DNA of 49,738 nt from Candidatus Latescibacterota bacterium (GTDB lineage: Bacteria > Latescibacterota > UBA2968 > UBA8231), in contig SLHA01000023.1 in assembly GCA_007136405.1 (NCBI GenBank), forward strand, positions 1 through 49,738, read 5' to 3'. The notes beneath the pieces are model-generated. The model was not told the DNA's origin. It saw only the letters and a list, made by a program, of their open reading frames with translations, and searched no databases. The translations under genes were made by a program, and so were the position numbers. Positions within the stretch are counted from its first letter, which is position 1. Every line of letters starts with the position of its first letter. Shown here piece by piece: positions 24,792 to 33,561 of the stretch.

Positions 24792-25997
24792 ATGAAGATC
24801 AGCGCGGTAATCTGCCAGGTACTTTCCACACAGCAGCATCAGGAGGCAACGCGTTATGAGGATACCGCGGGGTTGAGATTCCCCCAAGATGGCCTCCCCG
24901 TCGTTCAGACTTTTCGCGGACGCGCCGATACGCGCCACCTCTGTGTGTATCCCGCCGGACGGTCAACCGCCCTGGTCCGGGTACAGACGGACTCCGGCCT
25001 GGAAGGTGTGGGCGAGGCGCATGCGCCGGTCGCGCCGCGGGTGGTCAAAACCATCGTCGAGGACTTGCTGGCGCCAGTGCTCATCGGCTCGGATCCGCGC
25101 GCCATCCAGGTCTTGTGGGAACGCATGTTTTCCACCATGCGCTTGCGCTCGCACACCCAGGGATTCACCCTGGAAGCCATTGCCGGTGTCGACATTGCGC
25201 TGTGGGATGTGCTGGGCAAGTATTATCAGGAACCCGTCTGGCGGTTACTGGGGGGCGCCTGTCGCCGGCGGCTGCCCGTCTATTCGTCGGGTACTCCGGG
25301 CCGCGACATGGAGGCGCGACGGAACGGGATCCGCCAGGTTCAAAACGAGGGTTTTACCGTCATCAAAACCTCTTGCGGCCGGGGCTCCATCGACGAGCAG
25401 ATGGACCTGGTACGCCAGATGTCCCAGGCCGTGGGCGATCAGGGCAAATTGCTCGTGGACGCGCACGGCGGCATGGATCTCAAAGAAGCCTTGCGCTTTG
25501 TCCGTTGCCTGGAGGCTTTGGGCAATGTCGAGTGGCTAGAAGACGCCCTTCTGCCTGAAAACCATACGGGGTACCGAATACTCACCGAATCGACACCGGT
25601 CCGCATTGCGTTGGGCGAAACGGACTGCAACCGCTATGTCGTCCGCGACCGTCTGCTCAACAGGGAATGCGATCTGCTGCTACCGGACGTATGTCGCGCC
25701 GGAGGAATCAGCGAGACCCTGCGCATAGCCCGTCTGGCTGACGTTTTCGGCGTGTCCTGGGCGCCGCATGCCAGCACCAGCACGGCCATTCATCTATTGG
25801 CCGGTCTGCATGTGGGCGCGGTAACGCCCAACTGCTATATAGGCGAATATCCCAGCGGATTTGCTCAGGGCCCGTTTGGCAATGGCCTGCTCAAGGAGCC
25901 GCTGGTACTGGAGAACGGTCATATCACGTTGAATGAAAACCCCGGCCTGGGCACCGAGCTCGATGAAGCGGCCGTCAGGGCTTTGACACTGGAATGA
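24792..25997 (+). CDS. Mandelate racemase/muconate lactonizing enzyme family protein (enolase superfamily)
   Basis: 401 residues, ATG at 24792 after AGGG. A capping domain (TALVRVQTDSGLEGVGEAHAP) leads into the barrel with GVDIALWDVLGKYYQEPVWRLLGG, the standard start. The metal ligands are Asp in LVDAHGG, Glu in EWLEDAL and Glu in ALGETDC. At the KxK position there is IKTSCG, so only the first Lys is kept, and the His position has SWAPHAST. This pattern belongs to acid-sugar dehydratase or racemase types. Members dehydrate sugar acids, such as rhamnonate or galactarate, by proton abstraction; a link to the rhamnose region at the start of the window is possible but not shown. Confidence 0.85.
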   Translation: MKISAVICQVLSTQQHQEATRYEDTAGLRFPQDGLPVVQTFRGRADTRHLCVYPAGRSTALVRVQTDSGLEGVGEAHAPVAPRVVKTIVEDLLAPVLIGSDPRAIQVLWERMFSTMRLRSHTQGFTLEAIAGVDIALWDVLGKYYQEPVWRLLGGACRRRLPVYSSGTPGRDMEARRNGIRQVQNEGFTVIKTSCGRGSIDEQMDLVRQMSQAVGDQGKLLVDAHGGMDLKEALRFVRCLEALGNVEWLEDALLPENHTGYRILTESTPVRIALGETDCNRYVVRDRLLNRECDLLLPDVCRAGGISETLRIARLADVFGVSWAPHASTSTAIHLLAGLHVGAVTPNCYIGEYPSGFAQGPFGNGLLKEPLVLENGHITLNENPGLGTELDEAAVRALTLE

Positions 25998-26096
25998 TGT
26001 GACCCGGGCGCCAGGCGGAGACGGTCACAAGGATCAGCACCCACAACGTAAACGCACCGGCGTTACGCGCGCTACGACCCGCACAGGATCAATCCG

Positions 26097-29000
26097 ATGA
26101 ACAACGCTCCGATGCTCATCGAACCGCTGCCCCAACCGGTGACGTTGATCGACAACGCCGGGATCATCATGGACGTAAATAACGCCTTCCTGGAAATGGC
26201 CGGCAAGGCAGGCAAGGTAATTCGCAAGGAAGATCGGATCGGTCACCCTATCGAGGCCTTTGCGACAGTGCCACAGGGGAGACACCGGATGATCGACTTC
26301 GTCAGGACGCTGGCGGCGAACGAGACGCCGCAGTCTTGCTGTTGGGACTTCCCCGACAGCACCGGTAAAAAGCGCACCTGGCAGATCGAGGGCCGCCCGT
26401 TCCACGATGCGTCCGGCCGCAGAATCGGCTCCCTGCTTCTATGGGCGGATCTGACCGGGGAGCTCCGGCAGAAGCGGCAGCAGGCCTGCCGGGAGCGCCT
26501 ACGTCTAGCGTTCCGCCAGGTGCAACGCAACGCGGATGTTCCGGAGGCCCTCGATACCCTGTTCCATGAGCTGAAGGAGCTTCATCCGCAGGTACGGAAC
26601 TGCTCGCTGCAGGTGTGGCAAGCGGATAGAGGCGCCTGGATGACGTACGCGTTGGCCGAAACCGGGGTGATCGAACTCCCGGAGAGACCGCGGCACGGAC
26701 GGGCAGTGGAAACCTGCTGGCGCGAACAGCGACCGATCTACCGACCCGATGTCCTGCGCGACGACCCGTACGGTGAAGCCACGGGACTGGGCAAAGCCGC
26801 ACCGGTCCATTCCGTGCTCGATGTGCCGTTCGCCCAGGGTACGCTGGCACTCAACAGCCTGCAACCCGACGCTTTTGACGCGGAGGAAATCGCCGCGTTG
26901 GCGGAGCTGGCGCACACCCTGTCGGCCGCACTGGCGCGGCTGACGGCGCTGAGAAGCGCGGTGCGTTATCGCGCGCTGGTGGAAAGCCCGCCGGATACGG
27001 TCGTGATGCACCGGGCCCCGGACGGCCGCTATCTGTATGTCAGCCCGCAGGCGGAAACAGTGTGGGGGTACGATCCCGACACATTCTTCGCGGATGCGAC
27101 TAGTGGCGAGTGGATAGCTCACCCGGACGATCGTGCCGGCGGTGAAGAGGCGTTCCAGCGCGTTGCGACCGGCGGCCCGAGCGAACGCCGGGAATCACGG
27201 GTGTGTTGCCGGGACGGCAGCCAGCGCTGGGGACTGGAAACGCTTTCACCTATCCACGACGCTGGCGGCCAGATCGAAGCGGTGCAGGTGATGTGGCAGG
27301 ACATCACCGAGCGCAAGCGAACGGAACAGGCGCTGAAGGACAGCGAGGCGCGCCATCGTGTCATATTCGACCAGTCCGGAGATGCGATGCTGACCCTGGC
27401 GCCTCCGGGCTGGCGCTTTACCTCCGCCAACCCCGCTGCTCTGGCCCTTTTCGGCGTCAAAACGCAGGAGGCGTTCCTGGTGCTGGGTGTTCGGGATCTC
27501 TCGCCGCAGAAACAACCTGACGGCCGCGATTCAAGCGAAAAAATCCGGGAAAAGATCAAGAGGACCATGCGCGAAGGGTCCCATTCCTTCGAATGGACTC
27601 ACAGGCGCCTAGACGGTCACCCGTTCCCCTGCCAGGTGTTGCTCAACCGCATCCAGTTGGGTGACCAGGTATTCCTGCAGGGTACGGTGCGCGACATCAC
27701 GGAACGCAAGCGGTCAGAGGAAAAATTGGAGGAGGCCCGGATCGCGGCGGAGGCGGCCAATCAGTCCAAGAGCATGTTCCTGGCGAACATGAGTCACGAG
27801 ATCCGCACTCCCATGAATGGCGTGATCGGCATGATCGGGCTCTTGCTGGATACGGACCTGACCACAGAACAGCGGCGCTATGCCGAGATCGTTCGCACCA
27901 GTGGCGAAACCTTGCTGAGTCTGATCGATGACCTCCTGGATATTTCCAAGATGGAAGCCAACAGACTCGATCTGGAAATCCTGGATTTCGACCTGGAAAA
28001 CCTGGTGGACGATTGCATGGTCACCCTGGCCCTGCAGGCGCAGGAGAAAGGCCTGGAACTGGCTTACGTGATCGATCCGGATGTCCCGGCGCTCGTGCGG
28101 GGAGATCCGGGCCGGCTGCGCCAGATTCTAACCAATCTGGCGGGCAACGCCGTGAAGTTCACCCAGGCCGGGGAGGTGGCCATTCGAGTATCGCTGGCGC
28201 CAACTCCAACGGCCGCGAAGTGCCGGGACGACGCCGAAGTGCTGGTGCATTTCTCTATTCGCGACACTGGAATCGGTATACCGGCGCACAAAATCGGGGG
28301 CTTGTTCGATACCTTCGTCCAGGGGGATGCCTCCACCACACGTCGATATGGCGGTACCGGTTTGGGCCTGGCCATCTCCAGGCAATTGGTCGGTATGATG
28401 GGCGGACGTATAGGGGTGGTTAGCGAGGACGGCAAAGGCTCGGAGTTCTGGTTTTCCGTGCGCCTTGCCAGGCAGAGCGAACAGCGCAGCGTTCCGGTGG
28501 TGCGGTGCGCGGATCTTGGAGGCGTGCGTGCGTTGATCGTGGACGACAACGCCACCAACCGCGAAATCCTCAACACCCGTATGGCTTCCTGGGGTATGAG
28601 GACAATAGAAGTCGAAGACGGTCAAGCCGCGCTCGAGGCACTGTACCGGGCGTGGGAGGAGCAGGATCCCATCCAGTTAGCGGTGATCGACATGCATATG
28701 CCTGACATGGATGGCGAAGCCGTCGGGCGGGCTCTCCAGTCCGACTCTCGCCTGGCGGCAATCCGGATGGTCATGCTGACCTCGCTGGCGATGCGCGGAG
28801 ACGTGCGTCGTCTCAACGAGATCGGCTTTGCTGCCTACCTGACCAAACCGGTTCGAAGCCGGGAATTGAACGCGGTTCTTCGCCGGGTGTTGGCGTCGTC
28901 CGGCGACGATACATCCGTACCCGATTTGACCACGCGCTACACGGCCGCCGACACACGCGATCTTTTCGCCGGCGGCGCGATGCGCGTCCTCGTGGCCGAA

Positions 29001-29828
29001 GACAACACCACCAACCAGCAGGTTGCTGTGGCCATGCTCAAAAAGATGGGGCTGGCGGCCGATGCCGTGGCCGACGGCAATGAGGCTATGAATGCTCTCG
29101 CGACCATCCCATACGATCTGGTGCTGATGGATGTACAGATGCCCGGACTGGACGGTCTGGAGGCGACGCAGAGAATCCGGGCACATCAGGCTCCGGTCCT
29201 CGATCGGGACGTTCCCATCATCGCCTTGACCGCTCATGCCATGTCGGGTGACCGGGAGCGATGCCTGGAGGCGGGTATGAATGGTTACGTCTCCAAACCG
29301 ATCGATCCGCTTGCATTGGCACAGGAACTGTGGAAATGGTTGTCCGGCAAGACTGCAGCGAAGTGGACGTCAGACGCCGAAATCGGCCCTCCCAGCCATA
29401 ACGGAGATGGTGCATTCACCAACGGCGCTCAAAAATCCCTTCCAGCCTTCGACCGGACAGCCTTGCTGGAGCGATTGATGGATGACCCGGAGCTGGTCGA
29501 GACGATCATCCAGGCCTTTCTGAGCGACATACCCGGACAGGTAGCGGCGCTCAAGGAAATGGTGGCGCAAGGGCAAGTCGAGCCGGCTGTTATCCAGGCT
29601 CACAAGATCAAGGGCGCCGCGTCCAACGTAACCGCACCAGCGCTCCAGGCAGTCGCATTTGCCGTGGAACTGGCGGCGAAAGTCCAGGATACGGACAGGC
29701 TCAACGAGTTGCTGCCGGAGTTGGAGTATCAGGTTGCGCGAGTGCGAGACGCCATGCAAGACCAGGCCTTGAAGCACGAGTATCCCTGTCATCCCGGCGC
29801 GTCGGCACCTCCGCGACGAGACCATTGA
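26097..29828 (+). CDS. Hybrid sensor histidine kinase (PAS-GAF-PAS-PAS-HisKA-HATPase-REC-REC-HPt)
   Basis: 1243 residues, ATG at 26097 with AGGAT upstream, no membrane segment. By eye: PAS-like 1-120, GAF about 140-285 (PIYRPDVLRDDPYGEA), PAS about 290-410 and 419-540, HisKA with phospho-His567 (ANMSHEIRTPMN), HATPase about 655-795 (DTGIGIP, GGTGLGLAIS), REC1 with Asp865 (VIDMHMPDMDG), REC2 with Asp1012 (LMDVQMPGLDG), and HPt with His1169 (QAHKIKGAASN). Everything needed for an internal His-Asp-His-Asp phosphorelay is present, so it is complete. Ligand unknown; a cytosolic small molecule or redox signal is likely. It is followed, after 461 bases without a gene, by a universal stress protein and a NarL-type regulator. 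Confidence 0.95.
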   Translation: MNNAPMLIEPLPQPVTLIDNAGIIMDVNNAFLEMAGKAGKVIRKEDRIGHPIEAFATVPQGRHRMIDFVRTLAANETPQSCCWDFPDSTGKKRTWQIEGRPFHDASGRRIGSLLLWADLTGELRQKRQQACRERLRLAFRQVQRNADVPEALDTLFHELKELHPQVRNCSLQVWQADRGAWMTYALAETGVIELPERPRHGRAVETCWREQRPIYRPDVLRDDPYGEATGLGKAAPVHSVLDVPFAQGTLALNSLQPDAFDAEEIAALAELAHTLSAALARLTALRSAVRYRALVESPPDTVVMHRAPDGRYLYVSPQAETVWGYDPDTFFADATSGEWIAHPDDRAGGEEAFQRVATGGPSERRESRVCCRDGSQRWGLETLSPIHDAGGQIEAVQVMWQDITERKRTEQALKDSEARHRVIFDQSGDAMLTLAPPGWRFTSANPAALALFGVKTQEAFLVLGVRDLSPQKQPDGRDSSEKIREKIKRTMREGSHSFEWTHRRLDGHPFPCQVLLNRIQLGDQVFLQGTVRDITERKRSEEKLEEARIAAEAANQSKSMFLANMSHEIRTPMNGVIGMIGLLLDTDLTTEQRRYAEIVRTSGETLLSLIDDLLDISKMEANRLDLEILDFDLENLVDDCMVTLALQAQEKGLELAYVIDPDVPALVRGDPGRLRQILTNLAGNAVKFTQAGEVAIRVSLAPTPTAAKCRDDAEVLVHFSIRDTGIGIPAHKIGGLFDTFVQGDASTTRRYGGTGLGLAISRQLVGMMGGRIGVVSEDGKGSEFWFSVRLARQSEQRSVPVVRCADLGGVRALIVDDNATNREILNTRMASWGMRTIEVEDGQAALEALYRAWEEQDPIQLAVIDMHMPDMDGEAVGRALQSDSRLAAIRMVMLTSLAMRGDVRRLNEIGFAAYLTKPVRSRELNAVLRRVLASSGDDTSVPDLTTRYTAADTRDLFAGGAMRVLVAEDNTTNQQVAVAMLKKMGLAADAVADGNEAMNALATIPYDLVLMDVQMPGLDGLEATQRIRAHQAPVLDRDVPIIALTAHAMSGDRERCLEAGMNGYVSKPIDPLALAQELWKWLSGKTAAKWTSDAEIGPPSHNGDGAFTNGAQKSLPAFDRTALLERLMDDPELVETIIQAFLSDIPGQVAALKEMVAQGQVEPAVIQAHKIKGAASNVTAPALQAVAFAVELAAKVQDTDRLNELLPELEYQVARVRDAMQDQALKHEYPCHPGASAPPRRDH

Positions 29829-30289
29829 GCTGCAGCAGGACCTCCCGCAGCTCGAAGCACGGCTGCCACCGATTACCAAGTGGAATCTTGCGCTACATGA
29901 ATCCGTGGATCGTCCTCTGGATACAGGTTGCGATCGCAGCTGTCGTTTGGAGCATGTAATAACCCACTCGCACGGCTGCGTGAAGATGGCCTATTGCTGC
30001 GCCCCGGACAGGATGCTCACCGCGCTCGGACCTGCTCGTTGCCTCTCGATCCTGTTCCGTGTGTCAAGACCTATTCTGCCAGGCAAGGATCATCGCGATA
30101 AGAGGCCTAATGGTATTGAAGGAAGCTCGATTTGGTCAAATGTCCGATAGGCACGCAGACCACTATATCCTATTTTCCAGGCAATGGCCTATATGGGGGG
30201 CCCACAATTCGATCCGATCGTGCTGTGAAGACCCGCCTGGGTCGTGCTATGGAGGCGCTGGGCGTACAGGATCAAATCGGGAGTGAGAC

Positions 30290-31087
30290 ATGATACGTAC
30301 CATCGGTGTGTGTACCGGAGAATCAGACTCGCAAAGAAACGCGCAGGATCATGCGCTTGAATTGGCACGCCTCTTTGGCGCCAGACTGCGCGTCGTCGGC
30401 GTATGGAGCGGGAGGACTTCTTTCGATCCCGGTTCCGACGATTCGCCGGAGACCATGATACAGGCCAAAATGCGGCAGCTCAAAGAGACGTTCGGTGCCA
30501 GCGGTGTTGCGGTGGATGACTACTACCGCGGTGAGGGCAGGGAACAGGCGCTGAAAGCGGCGGCACGCGAAAACGACCTGCTAATACTGGGGTTGGACAC
30601 CACGGAGCATTCCGCCTCAGGCACAGGCGTACTGACCCGTTCCACCGCTGACCTGGAGATTATCGGAACCGCCGAATGCTCCGTGCTGGCGGTTCGTCAT
30701 GCTCCGCAATCGATACGCAAGATCCTGGTCCACTACCAGATTGGACTCGAAGGCAAGCAAGCACTCAGGCTGGCCGGCGCCTGGGGCGAAAAGCAGAACG
30801 CCGCGGTCATCGCTCTCAGCGTACAGTCGGATGCGGCCCATGCCGCGGTCTGGACAGAGACGGCCACCAGGTACCTGAAAGGGTACGATCTGCCTGCGGT
30901 CCACACCCGGTTTGCCAGCGGCAATCCGGAGTCCGAAGGTGATTTGTTGAACCTCGCGAAAGAGCAGGAAGCGGATGCACTGGTTGTCGGCGCAAAACCG
31001 TACGGACTGTTGGATCGGTTGCTGGATCGGGATGTGGCTGTGGATATTGCCCGAATCACCCGGTTACCCTTACTTGTGGCACGTTGA
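30290..31087 (+). CDS. Universal stress protein, two UspA domains
   Basis: 265 residues; ATG at 30290 after GGGAG. Two UspA-like halves: about 1-140 (IGVCTGESDSQRNAQDHALELARLFGARLRVV, ending with IGTAECSVLAVR), and 141-265 (RKILVHYQIGLEGKQALRLAG, ending with ARITRLPLLVAR). The typical G-x2-G-x9-G(S/T) ATP motif is poorly kept in both (LGLDTTEHSASGTG, VGAKPYGLLDRLLDRD), so ATP binding is doubtful. Cytosolic stress adaptor. A possible terminator follows at 31141-31167. The 461-base region before it (29829-30289) has no gene, and no promoter that I could fix. Confidence 0.85.
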   Translation: MIRTIGVCTGESDSQRNAQDHALELARLFGARLRVVGVWSGRTSFDPGSDDSPETMIQAKMRQLKETFGASGVAVDDYYRGEGREQALKAAARENDLLILGLDTTEHSASGTGVLTRSTADLEIIGTAECSVLAVRHAPQSIRKILVHYQIGLEGKQALRLAGAWGEKQNAAVIALSVQSDAAHAAVWTETATRYLKGYDLPAVHTRFASGNPESEGDLLNLAKEQEADALVVGAKPYGLLDRLLDRDVAVDIARITRLPLLVAR

Positions 31088-31140
31088 GCTTTGACGTTGT
31101 CCGAATCCGGTCGCAGAATAGACGCGCCTCGGTACCATAT

Positions 31141-31167
31141 CACCCTGCCGCGGGTGGCCTGTTTTTT
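31141..31167 (+). terminator. Weak intrinsic terminator after the universal stress gene
   Basis: CACCC, loop TGCCGC, GGGTG, then GCCTG and six T (31162-31167), 54 bases past the stop. Stem only five bases, so low strength. Confidence 0.35.
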
Positions 31168-31228
31168 GAACGATGGTGGATCGAAGCTACTGCCGACCGG
31201 GCGATGTCACAGGGAAGGAGATCATACC

Positions 31229-31873
31229 ATGAAAATCCGCATCGTGCTGGCTGATGATCATCAGATCGTCCGGGAGGGACTCCATGCACTCATCGCCACC
31301 GAACGCGATCTTGTGGTAGTAGCCGAAGCGGAAGACGGGCGCACTGCTGTACAGTTGGTCGCTGACCACGAACCCGATGTGGTGATCATGGATATCGGCA
31401 TGCCCGAACTCAATGGCGTGGATGCCACTCGCCAGATCCTCGCGCATCATCCGGGTATCAAGGTGATCGCCCTGTCCATGCATTCGGACAGCCGCTTCGT
31501 AACCGGGATGCTCAAAGCCGGTGCAGCGGGTTACCTGCTCAAGAACTGTGCCTGTGACGAGTTGGTAAACGCCATCAACACGGTTATGCAACACCGGATC
31601 TACCTGAGTCCCAGCATCACCGGCGTGGTGATCGAGGACTATATACGCCGGTCCGCGGCGATCGAGGAGCCCGTGCTCACACAGCGCGAGCGCGAGGTCC
31701 TCCAGCTTCTGGCCGAGGGCAAGGCCACCCGGGAGATCGCCGAGAAGCTGCATGTGAGCGCCAAGACCGTGGCCACACACCGCCAGAACATCATGGACAA
31801 GCTGGACTTGCACAGCGTGGCCCAGCTTACTCAGTACGCCATATCACAGGGCCTGGTTACTCTCCAAGGATAG
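31229..31873 (+). CDS. NarL/LuxR-type response regulator
   Basis: 214 residues from the ATG at 31229 (GGAAGGAG upstream); the open frame in front lacks coding character. REC domain 1-120 with the phosphoacceptor Asp55 (VVIMDIGMPE), the acidic pair in LADDHQ, and Lys near 105 (YLLKNCACDEL). The C-terminal LuxR-type helix-turn-helix, about 148-214, has LTQREREVLQLLAEGKATREIAEKL and VSAKTVATHRQNIMDKL. Its probable partner is the NarX-type kinase at 38425-39621 rather than the hybrid kinase, because HisKA_3 kinases usually serve NarL-type regulators. Regulation of the stress genes around it is a reasonable guess. Confidence 0.95.
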   Translation: MKIRIVLADDHQIVREGLHALIATERDLVVVAEAEDGRTAVQLVADHEPDVVIMDIGMPELNGVDATRQILAHHPGIKVIALSMHSDSRFVTGMLKAGAAGYLLKNCACDELVNAINTVMQHRIYLSPSITGVVIEDYIRRSAAIEEPVLTQREREVLQLLAEGKATREIAEKLHVSAKTVATHRQNIMDKLDLHSVAQLTQYAISQGLVTLQG

Positions 31874-31939
31874 CAGCTCGAGGCAAACCGCACACGCGAG
31901 GTGGCCGCACGCGTCGCATCAAGCCGTCGATTCCCGGGG

Positions 31940-31969
31940 CGATGACAAGACCGGACGGTCTTGTCATCG
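31940..31969. promoter_or_regulatory. 13-base perfect inverted repeat (hairpin) between regulator and primase-like gene
   Basis: CGATGACAAGACC, loop GGAC, GGTCTTGTCATCG. It is 66 bases past the regulator stop. No T-tract follows, so it is either a non-canonical terminator, an operator or a leader structure of the gene at 32158. The rest of 31874-32157 is otherwise unremarkable, and open in the frame of that gene. Confidence 0.65.
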
Positions 31970-32157
31970 GTACCGGCGCAGGAGTAACCCACAGGCGCCG
32001 GATGCCAGCGATCGGCGCTTCCGCCGACATACCCCGAAAGTCCGCCGGCGACTCACGATCACCGATCTGCGGGCCGGGCGCCGCGGCGCTTTCGACGCTC
32101 ACGCGTATAGGTCGGACAAAATGCTGGGCTGGGCGCCGGAAACGATCGAGATCCGGA

Positions 32158-33561
32158 ATGAACGGGCGTGTACAGGCGTTCTATCAAAATCCCGCGGTGC
32201 GGGCGCGCATGCTGGAATATCTGGGGGGTACGGCCCTGGAGGATGTTACCAGCGTGTACCTGTCGCGCTGCGACGTCCCCAACCCGTGTGATGCGGACAT
32301 GAAAGCTCCCCGTGAGCTGGATTTCTTTCTGGAGCGGGGATGGGATGTGGCCCGGTCCCTATGGGACAGAGAGGGGCTGATTTGTCATCTCGATATCGAG
32401 TACACCAACCTGGACTTTCAAGCCGAGGCGTATTTTCACCCACGGCGGGCATTTGCCATCCAGGAACCGGTGGCGCAGGCCGTGGAAGTTCTGCTGCTGG
32501 ACCATGGCATAGCACCGCTGCATCTGCTCACTGGACGCGGCCACCACTTTGTCTGGCGTGTGCCGCGGAACTCCGGCGCTTTTACCTCGCTTCAGGAATT
32601 GGGGCGGGTGGGTGCAAGCCTGCAGCAGCGCTACGCGGTAGCGCAGCCTCCTGTGATGGAAGCGGTCGAGTTCGAGCTGGGCGCGGCGTTTGCCGGACTG
32701 GGAATGGTCATGGAATGGGTCGCACAGCGGGCCAAGCAGGAAGCCGGACCGCGGTGCGCGCTGCCCATCGAGCTTACCGAAGTTGCCGTCGGTCCGCAGC
32801 AGTGCGGCCGGGAGCTGATCTCCATCGATGTTTCAGAGTACGGCGATCCGCTGCATACCCGTTGCGTGCGCATGCCGTTCAGTGCGTACCGCAAACCCTG
32901 GGAGAAGGACGGGCATCCGCCATGCGAAGCGGAGCCGGGCTTCTCGCTCATGATGGTGTTACCGCTGCATGAGATGACTGTGGATCAAGCCCTGTTGGTC
33001 CGTCAGGATCTCCGTGAAGTCGCCGAGCTGGCCCGGCGGGCACCGGGCTGGATCCCCGACCAGGGTAAAGCCACCGAACGTCTGATCGATACCTATCATC
33101 ACTCCGGCCTGGCGGTCTCGCACCGACATTTCTACGAGCAGGAACAGGAGTTGCCGCACAACTGGACGGCATCCTACGACCGCATGCCGCAGGCCGATCT
33201 TCCCCCCTGCGTACGGCACATCCTGCGCTACCCCAATCCCCTCCTGCTCAAGCCGGCCGGCATCCGGTTGGTGGCGCAGGTGCTGCTGGCCACGGGCTGG
33301 CATCCGAGGCACATCGCCGGTCTGGTCCGCTCCAAGTTTGAACGCGATTTCGGTTGGGGACCGGAATGGTACGTGTATGACGCCAGCACCCGGGCGGAGT
33401 TCTACGTGCGCCTGTTTACCGGCATGATGGATACCCGCGTGGATGGGCTGGTCGATCTGAACTGCCGTTCAACGCAAGAGAAGTGTTTCTGTTTTGACGC
33501 GGATGGCAGCTGCAACCTGGCTCCGTACCGCGAATCTCTGCTTCAGAGGAGTCATCCATGA
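32158..33561 (+). CDS. Putative archaeo-eukaryotic primase (AEP)-like protein, PriS plus PriL-like
   Basis: 467 residues from the ATG at 32158 (weak GGA before it; an upstream open stretch looks non-coding). Three AEP-like motifs in order: hhhD-x-E as CHLDIEY (Asp79, Glu81), the s-G-x-G-x-H motif as LLTGRGHHFVW (His129/His130), and hD as ISIDVSEYGD (Asp224) followed by RCVRMPFSAYRKPW, the typical R-x-P-x-S-x-x-K ending. The C-terminal third begins LPPCVRHIL (Cys351), then a helical region, then Cys436, Cys443, Cys445 and Cys452; this resembles the Fe-S domain of PriL. So it may be a PriS/PriL-like fusion, a bacterial primase or primase-polymerase. The gene overlaps the next by ATGA. Context gives no replication partner. 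The family call rests on motifs only. Confidence 0.55.
   Translation: MNGRVQAFYQNPAVRARMLEYLGGTALEDVTSVYLSRCDVPNPCDADMKAPRELDFFLERGWDVARSLWDREGLICHLDIEYTNLDFQAEAYFHPRRAFAIQEPVAQAVEVLLLDHGIAPLHLLTGRGHHFVWRVPRNSGAFTSLQELGRVGASLQQRYAVAQPPVMEAVEFELGAAFAGLGMVMEWVAQRAKQEAGPRCALPIELTEVAVGPQQCGRELISIDVSEYGDPLHTRCVRMPFSAYRKPWEKDGHPPCEAEPGFSLMMVLPLHEMTVDQALLVRQDLREVAELARRAPGWIPDQGKATERLIDTYHHSGLAVSHRHFYEQEQELPHNWTASYDRMPQADLPPCVRHILRYPNPLLLKPAGIRLVAQVLLATGWHPRHIAGLVRSKFERDFGWGPEWYVYDASTRAEFYVRLFTGMMDTRVDGLVDLNCRSTQEKCFCFDADGSCNLAPYRESLLQRSHP

Noticed and set aside
24497-24829. Minus-strand frame of 110 codons before the CotH gene
   Set aside because: It overlaps both the CotH start and the start of the enolase-superfamily gene, contains the 11-base tandem repeat, has no good ribosome binding site at any start and matches no family I know.
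30190-30240. TTCGATCC resembling a tRNA T-loop near 30208
   Set aside because: No flanking stem and no anticodon arm at the right distance.
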